From contig NZ_WMBB01000003.1 of assembly GCF_009708175.1 (NCBI RefSeq), positions 434,001 through 498,000 on the forward strand: DNA of 64,000 bases. The letters run 5' to 3'. The position numbers and the translations under genes are program-made. Positions 28,955 to 37,417 of the stretch are shown piece by piece. The notes under the pieces are model-generated. The model saw nothing but the letters and a program-made list of their open reading frames with translations. It ran no database searches and was not told the DNA's origin. The stretch's first letter is position 1. Every line of letters starts with the position of its first letter. The stretch is from Nocardia aurantiaca. Lineage in GTDB: Bacteria > Actinomycetota > Actinomycetes > Mycobacteriales > Mycobacteriaceae.

Positions 28955-30507
28955 CGCGAGAACCTCACGATCACCGCGGACTCCGGTTCCCGGCGGGCCC
29001 GCAGCTCACCGTTGTGCCGGGCCACCAACCGGCGCACCAGTGCCAGGCCCAGCCCGTGGTGGTCGGTCTTGGTGGAGTAGCCGCGTTCGGTGGCGCGGGT
29101 GAAAAGCTCCTCGGACATGCCCGGACCGCTGTCGGCCACCCGGATGTACAGCTCGGACTCGTCCCGGCGCACCGTGACCTCCGCCCACGCGTCCTCCTCG
29201 TGTCCGACCTCGTCCAGGGCGTTGTCTATGAGATTGCCGAGCAATGTGACCATCTCGTGCGCGGTGAGCGGGTCGGTGGCGTCGAGCAGCGTGTCACCGG
29301 TGATGGTCAACTCCACCCCGCACTCGGCCGCCTGCTCCACCTTGCCCAGCAGCAGCGCCACCACCGCGGGTTCGGCCACCGCGCCGGCGAGCCGGTCGAT
29401 GAGGGCCTGGGACAGTTCGAGTTCCGCGGTCGCGAAGTTCACCGCCTCGCGCGGACGCCCCAACTCCACCATGGTGACCACGGTGTGCAGCCGATTGGCG
29501 GCCTCGTGCGCCTGGGCGCGCAGCGATTCGGCGAAGCCGCGCACCGAATTCAATTCGCCCAGCACGTCCCGCAACTCGGTGTGATCGCGCAGGGTGAGCA
29601 CGGTGCCGATACGGCGACCGGCGTGCTCGACCACATCCTGGTTGACGACCAGCACCCGGTCCGCCGTCACGTGCATCTCATCGCGGACCACGCCGGTTCC
29701 CAAGCGCTGCAACGACACCGGCAGATCCGAGAGCGCGATCGACCCGTCCGGCAGATCCAGCAGCAGCCGGGCCTGATCATTGACCACCTCGGCGTGCTCA
29801 CCGGACCTGTCGAAAACCAGCAAGCCCTCGTGAATCGAGTGCAGCACCGCGTCGTGATGCTCGTACAGGGCCCGCAATTCGGCCGGTCCGAGACCGTGTG
29901 TCTGCCGTAACAGCCTGCGCCGCAACAATAGTGAACTCAGCATGGCCAGCGCCAGACCACCCGCCGCCGCGGCCAGGATGAGCGGCAACTGGGCGCGCAC
30001 CTGCTCGCCGATGTGAGTGCGGGTGACGCCCGCGGACACCAGCGCCACGATGCGGCCCTCGGCATCGCGCACCGGGGTGACCGCCCGGATCGACGGGCCC
30101 AGTGTGCCCGTGTAGGTCTCGGTGAAGGTCTCCCCCGCCAGCGCGCGGTCGATATTGCCGCTGAACGGTTTTCCGATCCGGTCGGTCTCGGTGTGGGTGA
30201 ACCGGGTGCGGTCGGGGGCCATCACCACGATGAAGTCCATGCCGGTCGCCTTCCGGATCGCCTCGGTCACCGGCTGCAACGTGGCCGTGGGATCCGGACT
30301 CCGCACACCCGCCAGCGTCGAGGGCGACTGCGCCACCGCGACCGCGGTGTCGATGACCTCCGCGCGGGTGGCGTCATCCTGCACCCGGCGCGTTTGCAGG
30401 AACGCCAGTATCGCCGCGGCGGCGATCACCACCGCCAGCACCAGCACCTGCACCACGAACACCTGCCCGGCCAGCGTGCGACGGGCCCGGGTTCTTCGAC
30501 CTCTCAC
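28951..30507 (-). CDS. Sensor histidine kinase of the CitA/DcuS type
   Basis: 518 residues. A membrane helix near residues 15-40, an extracytoplasmic PDC/PAS sensor domain (FIVVMAPDRTRFTHTETDRIG is the typical ligand region), a second helix near 180-200, a cytoplasmic PAS domain, and a kinase core. The dimerisation helix has the histidine in RAQAHEAANRLHTVVTM, and the ATPase shows NLIDNALDEV and DSGPGM with HHGLGLALV. The family senses external citrate or dicarboxylates. The GTG start has GGAGGAG close before it. It is divergent from the dicarboxylate carrier gene, which supports a dicarboxylate signal. Confidence 0.92.
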   Translation of the reverse strand: MRGRRTRARRTLAGQVFVVQVLVLAVVIAAAAILAFLQTRRVQDDATRAEVIDTAVAVAQSPSTLAGVRSPDPTATLQPVTEAIRKATGMDFIVVMAPDRTRFTHTETDRIGKPFSGNIDRALAGETFTETYTGTLGPSIRAVTPVRDAEGRIVALVSAGVTRTHIGEQVRAQLPLILAAAAGGLALAMLSSLLLRRRLLRQTHGLGPAELRALYEHHDAVLHSIHEGLLVFDRSGEHAEVVNDQARLLLDLPDGSIALSDLPVSLQRLGTGVVRDEMHVTADRVLVVNQDVVEHAGRRIGTVLTLRDHTELRDVLGELNSVRGFAESLRAQAHEAANRLHTVVTMVELGRPREAVNFATAELELSQALIDRLAGAVAEPAVVALLLGKVEQAAECGVELTITGDTLLDATDPLTAHEMVTLLGNLIDNALDEVGHEEDAWAEVTVRRDESELYIRVADSGPGMSEELFTRATERGYSTKTDHHGLGLALVRRLVARHNGELRARREPESAVIVRFSR

Positions 30508-30546
30508 GACTCCTCCGGGTACTTCATGAACATAATTTACGAAACA

Positions 30547-30612
30547 GTGACCCGCGTCACTCGGCGGATGATGATTCTCTCCGACCCACCCGCGCGGAGC
30601 ACGTCACGCGGG
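30547..30612. promoter_or_regulatory. Candidate operator region between the kinase and dctA genes
   Basis: GTGACCCGCGTCAC at 30547-30560 is an inverted repeat, and a related CCCGCGTGACGTG appears in opposite orientation near 30601-30612. The region lies between the two-component operon and the carrier gene, so it may bind the response regulator. This is inferred from symmetry and position only. Confidence 0.35.
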
Positions 30613-30636
30613 CAGCGACCCGGAGGCACCGACGAG

Positions 30637-32001
30637 ATGAGCGACACGACAACACGGCAGCGCCGAGACCGTACCCATTGGCTGTATCTGGCGGTCATCG
30701 CGGCCGTCATCGCCGGCGTCCTGGTCGGCTGGCTGGCCCCGGGCTTCGGCAAGAGCGTCGGTGAACTGGGCACGATCTTCGTCAACCTCATCAAGATGAT
30801 GATCGCCCCGGTCATCTTCTGCACCATCGTGCTGGGCATCGGCTCGGTGCGCGCGGCCGCCAAGGTGGGCAAGGTCGGCGGCCTGGCGATCGGCTACTTC
30901 CTGATCATGTCGACGGTGGCGTTGGCCATCGGTCTGCTGGTCGGCAACCTGCTGCACCCGGGCTCGGGCCTGAACGTGGCCGCCCACGCGAAGGAGATCA
31001 CCAAGTACGCCACCGACGCCAAGGCGGCGGGCGGCACCTGGCAATTCCTCGAGGACATCGTGCCGACCACGTTGCTGTCCTCGCTGACCTCGGGCAAGGT
31101 ACTGCAGGCGCTGTTCGTGGCGCTGTTGGTGGGCTTCGGCATCCAGGCCATGGGTCCGGCGGGCGAGCCGATCCTGCGCGGCGTCGCCTCGGTGCAGAAG
31201 CTGGTGTTCCGAATCCTCACCACGATCCTGTGGCTGGCTCCGATCGGCGCGTTCGGCGCCATGGCGAATGTGGTGGCGCGCACCGGACTCGACGCGGTCG
31301 AGCAGCTGGCGCTGCTGATGGTGGCCTTCTATCTCACCTGTGTGGTGTTCATCTTCGGCGTGCTCGGTCTGCTGCTGCGCCTGGTCGCCGGGACCTCCAT
31401 CCTCAAGCTGGTGCGCTACCTCGCCCGGGAATACCTGCTGATCTTCGCCACCTCGTCCTCGGAGTCGGCGCTGCCGCGGCTCATCGCCAAGATGGAGCAC
31501 GTCGGCGTGGACCGCACCACCGTGGGTGTGGTTGTCCCGACCGGGTATTCGTTCAACCTCGACGGCACCGCCATCTACCTGACCATGGCCACCCTGTTCG
31601 TGGCCGACGCCATGGGCAAGCCGCTGGTGTGGAGCGAGCAGATCGGCCTGCTGCTGTTCATGATCGTGGCCTCCAAGGGCGCGGCGGGTGTCACCGGCGC
31701 GGGCCTGGCGACGCTGGCCGGCGGCCTGCAGAGTCATCGCCCGGAGCTGTTGGACGGCGTCGGCCTGATCGTCGGCATCGACCGGTTCATGTCGGAAGCC
31801 CGGGCGCTGACCAACTTCTCGGGCAATGCGGTCGCCACGCTGCTCATCGGCACCTGGACCCGCACCATCGACCCGGCCCGCGTCCGCGCGGTGCTGGATC
31901 GTGAGATCCCCTTCGACGAGCAGGCCATGGTCGACGACCACGCGGCGCCCGCCGCTCCGCAAGAGAAGGACTCGCAGGACAAAGACCTGGTTCCGGCCTG
32001 A
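30637..32001 (+). CDS. dctA: C4-dicarboxylate:cation symporter (DctA family)
   Basis: 454 residues of the glutamate/dicarboxylate:cation symporter family (SLC1 fold), importing succinate, fumarate or malate with protons or sodium. About eight membrane helices plus re-entrant loops. The diagnostic motifs are present: ATSSSESALPRLI (serine-rich loop), GVVVPTGYSFNLDGTAIY and the LTNFSGNAVATLLIG ending. ATG 30637 has GGAGG 11 bases upstream and gives the usual N-terminus before the first helix. Divergent from a CitA/DcuS-type two-component pair that probably regulates it. A long hairpin follows the gene. Confidence 0.93.
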   Translation: MSDTTTRQRRDRTHWLYLAVIAAVIAGVLVGWLAPGFGKSVGELGTIFVNLIKMMIAPVIFCTIVLGIGSVRAAAKVGKVGGLAIGYFLIMSTVALAIGLLVGNLLHPGSGLNVAAHAKEITKYATDAKAAGGTWQFLEDIVPTTLLSSLTSGKVLQALFVALLVGFGIQAMGPAGEPILRGVASVQKLVFRILTTILWLAPIGAFGAMANVVARTGLDAVEQLALLMVAFYLTCVVFIFGVLGLLLRLVAGTSILKLVRYLAREYLLIFATSSSESALPRLIAKMEHVGVDRTTVGVVVPTGYSFNLDGTAIYLTMATLFVADAMGKPLVWSEQIGLLLFMIVASKGAAGVTGAGLATLAGGLQSHRPELLDGVGLIVGIDRFMSEARALTNFSGNAVATLLIGTWTRTIDPARVRAVLDREIPFDEQAMVDDHAAPAAPQEKDSQDKDLVPA

Positions 32002-32070
32002 ACCCAACCCCCAGGCGGAACCCGGACCGTTCGGCGCGTTGTCCCCCCGTACGCGCCGTACGGAACCCGC

Positions 32071-32116
32071 ACCCTGCCCGCACGTCCAGCCGCCTCCCGG
32101 CTCGTGCGGGCAGGGT
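32071..32116. terminator. Terminator between dctA and ribH
   Basis: A 13-base perfect stem (ACCCTGCCCGCAC at 32071-32083 with GTGCGGGCAGGGT at 32104-32116), a 20-base loop and then TTTCCCTTGT. It sits between two convergent genes and can serve both. Confidence 0.75.
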
Positions 32117-32127
32117 TTCCCTTGTGT

Positions 32128-32574
32128 CTAGGCGTCGACCGTGTCCAGGGCCAGGGTGGCGGCGATGGCAGTGGCCAGCTCCGCGCCCTTGACCTCGAAA
32201 TGCCGGGCGAAATAGGCCAGGTGCTCGTCGTGCTCGTGGAAGTGGTGCGGGGTCAGCACGGCCGAGAACACCGGCACGTCGGTCTCCAGTTGCACCCGCA
32301 TGAGCGCATCGACGACGGCCGAAGCCACGAAGTCGTGCCGGTAGATGCCGCCGTCCACAACGAGAGCGCAGCCCGCGACGGCGGCGTAGGCGCCGCTGGT
32401 CGCCAAACGCTTGACGCGCAACGGGATTTCGAACGCGCCGGGCACCTCGATCACGTCGATCTCGGGATAGCCGCGCTCGAGCAGTCCGGCCCGGCAGGAT
32501 TCGACGGCCTTGTCGACGATCTCACCGTGCCAGCGCGCGGCGACGAGGGCGATCCGAATGGGATTGGGTGACAT
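32128..32574 (-). CDS. ribH: 6,7-dimethyl-8-ribityllumazine synthase, type II (RibH2-like)
   Basis: Condenses an aminouracil with dihydroxybutanone phosphate to make the riboflavin precursor. The 148-residue protein looks like the type II (RibH2) group known from Brucella and Mesorhizobium: AARWHGEIVD, VPGAFEIPL, DGGIYRHDFVA with the catalytic-region His80, MRVQLETDVPVFSAVLTPHHFHE and HFEVKG. Type I enzymes have a different GAVIRG..HFDYV segment instead. It stands alone, without the other rib genes. AGGAGG lies 7 bases before the ATG and is flanked by an SD-masking hairpin. An FMN riboswitch lies upstream, so it is repressed by FMN. Confidence 0.92.
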   Translation of the reverse strand: MSPNPIRIALVAARWHGEIVDKAVESCRAGLLERGYPEIDVIEVPGAFEIPLRVKRLATSGAYAAVAGCALVVDGGIYRHDFVASAVVDALMRVQLETDVPVFSAVLTPHHFHEHDEHLAYFARHFEVKGAELATAIAATLALDTVDA

Positions 32575-32584
32575 GGGGATTCCT

Positions 32585-32622
32585 CCTGTTCGCGATGTCA
32601 CCCAGGGCAGGACGCGAACAGG
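32585..32622 (-). promoter_or_regulatory. Hairpin next to the ribH ribosome binding site (riboswitch expression platform)
   Basis: On the minus strand CCTGTTCGCG (from 32622) pairs perfectly with CGCGAACAGG (to 32585) around an 18-base loop. The second arm takes the first AGG of the AGGAGG ribosome binding site. It lies between the FMN aptamer and the start codon, so it probably controls translation initiation. Confidence 0.6.
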
Positions 32623-32654
32623 GCCCGCCCGACGGTCCGGGCGTGCCGACGCCG

Positions 32655-32816
32655 CGTTCTCTTTCATCCGGACTGTGACCGTCGGCTCCGGGATCGCACC
32701 GAAATCTGCTGGACCCACGCGATCGGGAAACCGCGTGGCGCTCGCGGGCTCGTGCGCTCCGGATCGGTCCGGACGCCATTACCGCCGGTGGGGAATTCCA
32801 CCCCGCCCTGAGAACG
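32655..32816 (-). promoter_or_regulatory. FMN riboswitch (RFN element) upstream of ribH
   Basis: On the minus strand the closing stem CGTTCTC/GAGAACG (32810-32816 with 32655-32661) encloses the RFN landmarks in order: AGGGCGGGGTGGAATTCCCC, ACCGGCGGTAAT, the GAGCCCGCGAGCGCC segment, GTCCAGCAGATTTCGGTG, then GAGCCGACGGTCACAGTC and CGGATGAAAGAG. This is the full six-helix FMN aptamer architecture. Binding of FMN should reduce RibH synthesis. Confidence 0.93.
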
Positions 32817-32835
32817 TGTACGCAGCGGACATTAA

Positions 32836-32866
32836 CACGGGGGTTCCGCGACGCGGAACCCCCGTG
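32836..32866 (-). terminator. Terminator of the fbiA-fbiB-NUDIX operon
   Basis: 15-base complementary arms (CACGGGGGTTCCGCG at 32836-32850 and its exact complement at 32852-32866). The stem starts 5 bases past the NUDIX stop codon and separates that operon from the riboswitch transcript. Confidence 0.75.
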
Positions 32867-32870
32867 GCGG

Positions 32871-33389
32871 TCAGCGCAACAGCACGTCGGAATCCGCGGG
32901 CAGGCCGGCCACCGGCCACCAGCGCAGGTCGGTGGACTCCGAACTGCGCACGGGCACAGCGCCTTCCGGCGCGGTGATCTTGAACAGCAGATCCAGGTGG
33001 CGGGTCGGCAGGCCCAGCGAACAGGTGATGGGATGCGCCTGCGCGCCATAGAGGCCGGGCTCGAGCACCAGGCCGTCGATGCCCGACTCCTCGGTCGCCT
33101 CGCGGAAGGCAGCGGCCGCGACCGAATGATCGGATTCCTCGCAGTGCCCGCCCAGTTGGATCCACCGGCCTACCCGCGGGTGCAGGGTCAGCAGCACCTC
33201 GCGCTCGTCGTGGGAGAACACGATGGCCGAGGCCGTGATGTGCCCGGCCGCGTGCTCGCGCAGGCACCCGCGCGGCGCGGAACCCAGGAACGCCAGCATG
33301 GCCTCCCGGAGGGACTGCTCCGGCCCTTGTGCCGGGGACCAGGTTTCGAGCAGTTCCGTCGCCGATTCGTGCAGCGACTCCGCGCTCAC
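32871..33389 (-). CDS. NUDIX hydrolase
   Basis: 172 residues. The NUDIX box appears as [24 protein letters not shown], with one extra residue between the glycine and the REATEE core. This spacing is seen in a recognised sub-group (GGHxExxD...AAxREVxEE). The REATEE catalytic glutamates are present. The substrate is unknown. NUDIX enzymes usually cleave nucleoside diphosphate-linked compounds. It starts with a GTG that overlaps the fbiB stop (GTGA), so it is co-translated with the F420 genes, and a role in that pathway or its cleanup is possible but unproven. Confidence 0.85.
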   Translation of the reverse strand: MSAESLHESATELLETWSPAQGPEQSLREAMLAFLGSAPRGCLREHAAGHITASAIVFSHDEREVLLTLHPRVGRWIQLGGHCEESDHSVAAAAFREATEESGIDGLVLEPGLYGAQAHPITCSLGLPTRHLDLLFKITAPEGAVPVRSSESTDLRWWPVAGLPADSDVLLR

Positions 33390-34750
33390 AGCTCGACGAG
33401 CCCGAGGCCGGGCTCGCGCACCTGGCGCGGAGCGATCTCCTCGAGCGGATACCCGATGGCGATGGCCCCCAGCGGATTCCAGTCCGCCTCCAGGCCCAGC
33501 ACCTCGCGGGTGATCTCGGGCGCGAAGATGGTCGACCCGATCCAGCAGCTGCCCACGCCCCGCACGGCCAACGAGACCAGCAGCCCCTGCACGGCCGCGC
33601 CCACCGCGACGGTGAACATGGTCTTCTCGGCGGCGCGGCGGCGCTCATCCGGATAGTCGTGCGCACCGTCGGGCACGCAGAACGGGATGATCACCTCGGG
33701 GGCGTCGAAGAGGATGCGGCCGCGCGCAACCCGCTTCTCCACGCTCTCCGGCGTGCGGCCGTCACCGGTCAGGTCGGTGCGCCACTGCTCGGCCATGGCC
33801 TCGAGCAGCTGCGCGCGCAGGCCGCGCTTGCGCAGCCAGACGAAGCGCACCGGGCGGGTGTGGTGCGGCGCGGGCGCGGTGAGCCCGGCGGCGACGGCCT
33901 CGCGAATGATCGTCGGGGCCACCGGCGTCTCGGCGAACTTTCGCACCGAACGCCGCAGCGGCACCGCCTGTTTGCGGCCGAGGTCGATCGACTCCTCGGT
34001 GCCCAGCCAGAACAGATCGTCCTCGCCGCGCCGCAGCAGGTCACCGGCGGTGGACCCGTCGTCGGTGTAGTCGAGCCCGCGCACCACGGCGATCGGGACG
34101 CCACCCAGCTTGCCCTTCACCAGATCCGCGGCCGCGGCCAGTTCGTCGGCCACGGCGACCAGGGTGACGTGCAGTTCATTGCCCTGCCTGTCCACCGCGC
34201 CGTTGTAGTCGTGCAGCACGCGGATGCCCGAGGAGCCGATGGCGGCGTCGATCTGACCGTTGCGCCAAGCCCGGCCCATGGTGTCGGTGATGACCACGGC
34301 CACCTGCACGCCGAGGCGTTCGGCCAGCGCGGTGCGCAGCGCCTTGGCGCTGGCGTCCGGATCCTCCGGCAACAGGACCAGTTCGCCCTGTTCCACATTG
34401 GAGCCGTCGACCCCGGAGGCGGCCTGCACGATGCCGAGCCGGTTCTCGGTGATGAGCGTGCGGTTCTTGCGCGCGAGGACTCGCACCGACTCCTCGAGCA
34501 CCAGCCGCCGACGGGCGGCGTCGCGCTCGTCCGGATCGCCGGGCACGGTCACGATGCGGCCCTCGGCCTTGGAGATGATCTTGCTGGTCACCACCAGCAC
34601 GTCGCCGTCCTGCAGCCAGGGCGCCTGTACCGCGATGGCTTCCGCGACATCGTCGCCCGGCCGGAATTCCGGCAAGCCCGGAATGGGCAGGATGCGCAGT
34701 TCGCCGCCGGACGCGTGATCGCCCAGCGCCTGGATGGAATCCGTTGTCAC
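33386..34750 (-). CDS. fbiB: Bifunctional F420 biosynthesis protein FbiB
   Basis: 454 residues with two domains. The N-terminal F420-0:gamma-glutamyl ligase domain (CofE-like; [33 protein letters not shown]) adds the glutamate tail. The C-terminal FMN-dependent nitroreductase-fold domain ([26 protein letters not shown]) reduces dehydro-F420-0 in mycobacteria. Both domains appear intact. The GTG overlaps the fbiA stop by four bases. The upstream in-frame extension is antisense-like and was rejected. It is the middle gene of fbiA-fbiB-NUDIX and equals M. tuberculosis Rv3262. Confidence 0.95.
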   Translation of the reverse strand: MTTDSIQALGDHASGGELRILPIPGLPEFRPGDDVAEAIAVQAPWLQDGDVLVVTSKIISKAEGRIVTVPGDPDERDAARRRLVLEESVRVLARKNRTLITENRLGIVQAASGVDGSNVEQGELVLLPEDPDASAKALRTALAERLGVQVAVVITDTMGRAWRNGQIDAAIGSSGIRVLHDYNGAVDRQGNELHVTLVAVADELAAAADLVKGKLGGVPIAVVRGLDYTDDGSTAGDLLRRGEDDLFWLGTEESIDLGRKQAVPLRRSVRKFAETPVAPTIIREAVAAGLTAPAPHHTRPVRFVWLRKRGLRAQLLEAMAEQWRTDLTGDGRTPESVEKRVARGRILFDAPEVIIPFCVPDGAHDYPDERRRAAEKTMFTVAVGAAVQGLLVSLAVRGVGSCWIGSTIFAPEITREVLGLEADWNPLGAIAIGYPLEEIAPRQVREPGLGLVEL

Positions 34751-35745
34751 GGTTTGACTCCCGCGATATCGAGGGCCTCGCGCACCATGTCGGCGGTCGC
34801 GGCCGGGTCGGTCATGAGCAGCGGGACACTGCGTACCTCGACGCCCGGGATGTCGGCGGTGTCGCCGGTGTGGACGAGCCAGCCGTCCAGGATGCCGGTG
34901 CCCGAGCGCGCGCCGTAGTGGTTGCCGACCGCTTCGGCGGTGGTCTCCACACCGATCACCGAGAGGCACTCGTCGGCCATGCCGCGCAACGGTTTTCCGC
35001 CGATCACCGGGGACAGTCCGATCACCTTCGCAGCCGTTGTGCGCAGTGCGCCCCGAATACCCGGAACGGAGAGGATGGCGCCCACGCTCACGACGGGGTT
35101 CGACGGAGCGAGCAGGATCACATCGGCCGAATCTATGATCTCTGTCACACCGGGAGCCGGTTTGGCGGCATCTGCCCCAATAGTCACGAATCCATGGGTC
35201 TCGACATTGGCCCGGTATCGAACCCACCACTCTTGGAAATGGATCGCGCGGCGTTCGCCAGGGTTCTCCGGGTCGCCGATTACGACATGTGTTTCACATC
35301 GATCGTCGGTTGCCGGAAGCAGTTTCACACCCGGTTGCCATCGATTGCAGAGCGCCTCGGTGACCGCCGAGAGCGGGTATCCCTGACGCAGCATTTCGGT
35401 GCGGATGAGATGGGTGGCGATATCGCGATCCCCCAGCCCGAACCAATCAGGCTGAGCCTTGTATTTCGCCAGCTCCTCCTTGGCGTTCCAGGTCTCGTTC
35501 GCATGCCCCCAGCCGCGCTCCGGATCGATGCCGCCACCCAGGGTGTACATGCAGGTGTCCAGGTCAGGGCAGATGCGCAGTCCGTGCATCCAGACGTCGT
35601 CACCGACATTGACGATGGCCGTGGTGTCGGCTCCGGGCAGCAGTTCACGCACGCCCATCAGGAACCGCGCGCCGCCGACTCCGCCGACCAGGACGGCGAT
35701 CCGCAGCCCGGTGCCGGGCGCGGTGTCCGCTTGTTCTCGAGTCAC
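34747..35745 (-). CDS. fbiA: F420 biosynthesis transferase FbiA
   Basis: Transfers the (dehydro)phospholactyl group to the deazaflavin Fo, giving (dehydro-)F420-0. The 332-residue protein matches M. tuberculosis FbiA (331). The start [20 protein letters not shown] with [19 protein letters not shown] is the family signature, and [14 protein letters not shown] and [12 protein letters not shown] follow. GTG 35745 is chosen by length match. TAGGCT lies 8 bases upstream, so it may be leaderless. First gene of the F420 operon, divergent from whiB2. Confidence 0.94.
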   Translation of the reverse strand: MTREQADTAPGTGLRIAVLVGGVGGARFLMGVRELLPGADTTAIVNVGDDVWMHGLRICPDLDTCMYTLGGGIDPERGWGHANETWNAKEELAKYKAQPDWFGLGDRDIATHLIRTEMLRQGYPLSAVTEALCNRWQPGVKLLPATDDRCETHVVIGDPENPGERRAIHFQEWWVRYRANVETHGFVTIGADAAKPAPGVTEIIDSADVILLAPSNPVVSVGAILSVPGIRGALRTTAAKVIGLSPVIGGKPLRGMADECLSVIGVETTAEAVGNHYGARSGTGILDGWLVHTGDTADIPGVEVRSVPLLMTDPAATADMVREALDIAGVKP

Positions 35746-36209
35746 ATCCGCACAGCCTATGCGGTCGGAGCGGGAAGATGGCCCGCAGTCCATTTGCTAC
35801 GAATTTGCTATTTGAACTGCGAGAACGCGTCTGGAAGGGGTCACAGATGGTAACGGAATTGCTTCGGCAGCTTGACCATCGCCGCTACCGGCGTGTCTAA
35901 TCACAAGCATGTCATTCCGGGTCCGCGTGAGAGTGCAAGGCGCGGACGGGTTTTCGAACAGGTGTTCGCACCGGAGTGACGTCAAGCTCGGGGATGGCCG
36001 CGGGACTACGCCGCGGTGTTGGGCCGTCGGTGGGATCGGCTCCGGCGGATTAATCATTCTGCGCTAACACACAGTGAGGAGGCGGAGCGATGGCCGAAGA
36101 GCTGGCCCCGTCGGGCATTCCGGGCGGTGTATCGCAAACCGATTCCACGACTGGCGCAGCACCTGGTTTCTGCGCCGACGATCGGATCGGATACGAGGGG
36201 GGTGAACCG
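35746..36209. other. Divergent promoter region between fbiA and whiB2
   Basis: 464 bases without a supported gene. It holds the fbiA promoter, a LexA-like box at 35954-35969 and an AT-rich TTAATCATTCTGCG stretch near 36050 that may be a whiB2 -10. An in-frame ATG at 36090 with GGAGG before it could extend WhiB2 by 40 residues, but the codons from 36090 to 36209 lack the G/C third-position bias of real genes here. Confidence 0.5.
35954..35969. promoter_or_regulatory. LexA (SOS) box-like palindrome upstream of whiB2
   Basis: TCGAACAGGTGTTCGC matches the actinobacterial SOS box TCGAAC-N4-GTTCGA at 11 of 12 fixed positions. It lies between fbiA and whiB2, about 240 bases before the whiB2 start used here. 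No other such box was noticed in the window. Confidence 0.5.
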
Positions 36210-36566
36210 ATGACGAACGCGCGGCCAGGGGGCGGACAGTGGGCGCGAGCTGCCTACCAGCCCGAACCACCGCGGCTGAGCCTGATCGTCACCGGTGGTG
36301 AGGACACGCTCGACACTTTCCCGCGCAGCGGTCGCATGATGACCGAAGCCGAACAGTGGCAGGAACGGGCGCTATGCGCCCAGACCGACCCCGAGGCGTT
36401 CTTCCCCGAAAAGGGCGGCTCGACCCGCGAGGCCAAGCGCATCTGCATGGGCTGCGAGGTCCGCGACGAGTGCCTCGAGTACGCCCTCGCCAACGACGAG
36501 CGCTTCGGCATCTGGGGCGGCCTCTCCGAGCGTGAGCGCCGCCGCCTGAAGCGCGGCATCATCTAG
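36210..36566 (+). CDS. whiB2: WhiB-family iron-sulphur regulator WhiB2
   Basis: A 118-residue regulator of septation and cell division that binds a 4Fe-4S cluster and the principal sigma factor. The core is highly conserved: WQERALCAQTDPEAFFPEKG, the cysteines of ICMGCEVRDEC and the first Cys (ALC), then the GIWGGLSERERRRLKRGII turn and basic tail. It corresponds to M. tuberculosis Rv3260c (WhmD). ATG 36210 has GGGGGGTG 5 bases upstream. A longer start at 36090 also has a ribosome binding site but its codon use is poor. Adjacent to fbiA as in mycobacteria. Confidence 0.93.
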   Translation: MTNARPGGGQWARAAYQPEPPRLSLIVTGGEDTLDTFPRSGRMMTEAEQWQERALCAQTDPEAFFPEKGGSTREAKRICMGCEVRDECLEYALANDERFGIWGGLSERERRRLKRGII

Positions 36567-36587
36567 GGGCCGGACAGAAGTTCCCCT

Positions 36588-36660
36588 CGTCATCCCGGCG
36601 TGTTCGGCCGGGATCCACGGGTCGTGCTGGATTCCGGCCGAGAGCACGCCGGAATGACGG
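36588..36660. repeat. Dispersed palindromic repeat family A, copy 1
   Basis: The ends are inverted: CGTCATCCCGGCGTG at 36588-36602 and CACGCCGGAATGACG at 36645-36659, with one mismatch. Internally it has GCTGGATTCCGGCCGAGAG. It starts 21 bases after the whiB2 stop. A longer copy is at 61557-61674. REP-like element of the kind common in Nocardia. It may also act as a transcript-end structure. Confidence 0.75.
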
Positions 36661-36728
36661 GGAGAGCCTTCGATCACGGCCGGAAGGCGGCACCACCTGG
36701 AAAAGCAAGGCCGCCAACGACTTCGGCG

Positions 36729-37208
36729 TTACTCCGGCTCGGGGTCGATGATGTCGGGTTCGACCCCGAGGTAGGTCGCGATCTGTTGTACGAGCACCTC
36801 GCGCAGCAGGTCGACCAGATCGTCGGGATCTTGTGCCCGTAGCTCCAAGGGCTTGCGGAACAGTACGACTCGGGCGCGGGTGGCCATGCCGTAGCGGTCC
36901 ACACCGGCCGGGATCAGGCGTGAGAGCGGCACCGGTCCGTCGGCCACCACCTCTTCCGGCCAGGTGACCGAATCCGGGTGCAGCGGACGGATTTTCGGGA
37001 CATCGTCGACCGCGATGTCGAGCTTGGTGAGCTGCTCGTGCCAGCGGCTCTCCAGCGGCGCGAAGGCCTCCAGAACCAGCCGGTCGAACTCCTGGCCGCG
37101 GGTGCGCCGGGCCGGCACCGTCGGCGGCAGCATCGGCCCGCGCACACCCCGCCCGCGACGGATGATCGACCGCGCGGTGGGCGGCCGCCTCTTACGTGAA
37201 CGGGTCAT
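36729..37208 (-). CDS. Metallopeptidase-fold family protein with degenerate active site (Rv3259-like)
   Basis: 159 residues with a basic start and a body assigned by position and sequence to the family of M. tuberculosis Rv3259. In active members an HExxH helix lies near the end. Here the equivalent segment reads LVQQIATYLGVEPD, with no histidines, so zinc binding is unlikely and the protein is probably not an enzyme. The rest (RGQEFDRLVLEAFAPLESRW, KPLELRAQDPDDL) fits the family. Divergent from the DUF3499 gene and convergent with the whiB2 region, the same arrangement as in mycobacteria. Function unknown. Confidence 0.8.
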   Translation of the reverse strand: MTRSRKRRPPTARSIIRRGRGVRGPMLPPTVPARRTRGQEFDRLVLEAFAPLESRWHEQLTKLDIAVDDVPKIRPLHPDSVTWPEEVVADGPVPLSRLIPAGVDRYGMATRARVVLFRKPLELRAQDPDDLVDLLREVLVQQIATYLGVEPDIIDPEPE

Positions 37209-37404
37209 ACCTTGAATCTAACCCTTGCCCCGAGCGGGTGCGCGCACCCGGCTCGCGGGGCCCGGCGGTCGGCGCGGCGACGCCTCCGCGACACCCTCGC
37301 GACCCGCTTGCGACACGCAAGCGCACAGGTACCCGAGGCCCTCATGGCACGAGTGAGACGGGGTTCATTGAGCGTGTCTGTGTCCACGACCGCGTGAGGG
37401 GGGT

Positions 37405-37410
37405 TACCCT
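37405..37410 (+). promoter_or_regulatory. Putative -10 element of the DUF3499 gene (leaderless)
   Basis: TACCCT lies exactly 7 bases before the GTG at 37418, with no ribosome binding site in between. Same geometry as several other genes in this window. Confidence 0.5.
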
Positions 37411-37417
37411 GCATGGC

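Noticed and set aside
36090..36209. Upstream extension of WhiB2 from an ATG with a good ribosome binding site
   Set aside because: Codon third positions are not G/C-biased as in real genes here and WhiB2 homologues start later; kept as an alternative only.
36588..36660. Attachment site or insertion-sequence ends
   Set aside because: No transposase, integrase or target duplication is seen; REP-like dispersed palindrome is the simpler reading.
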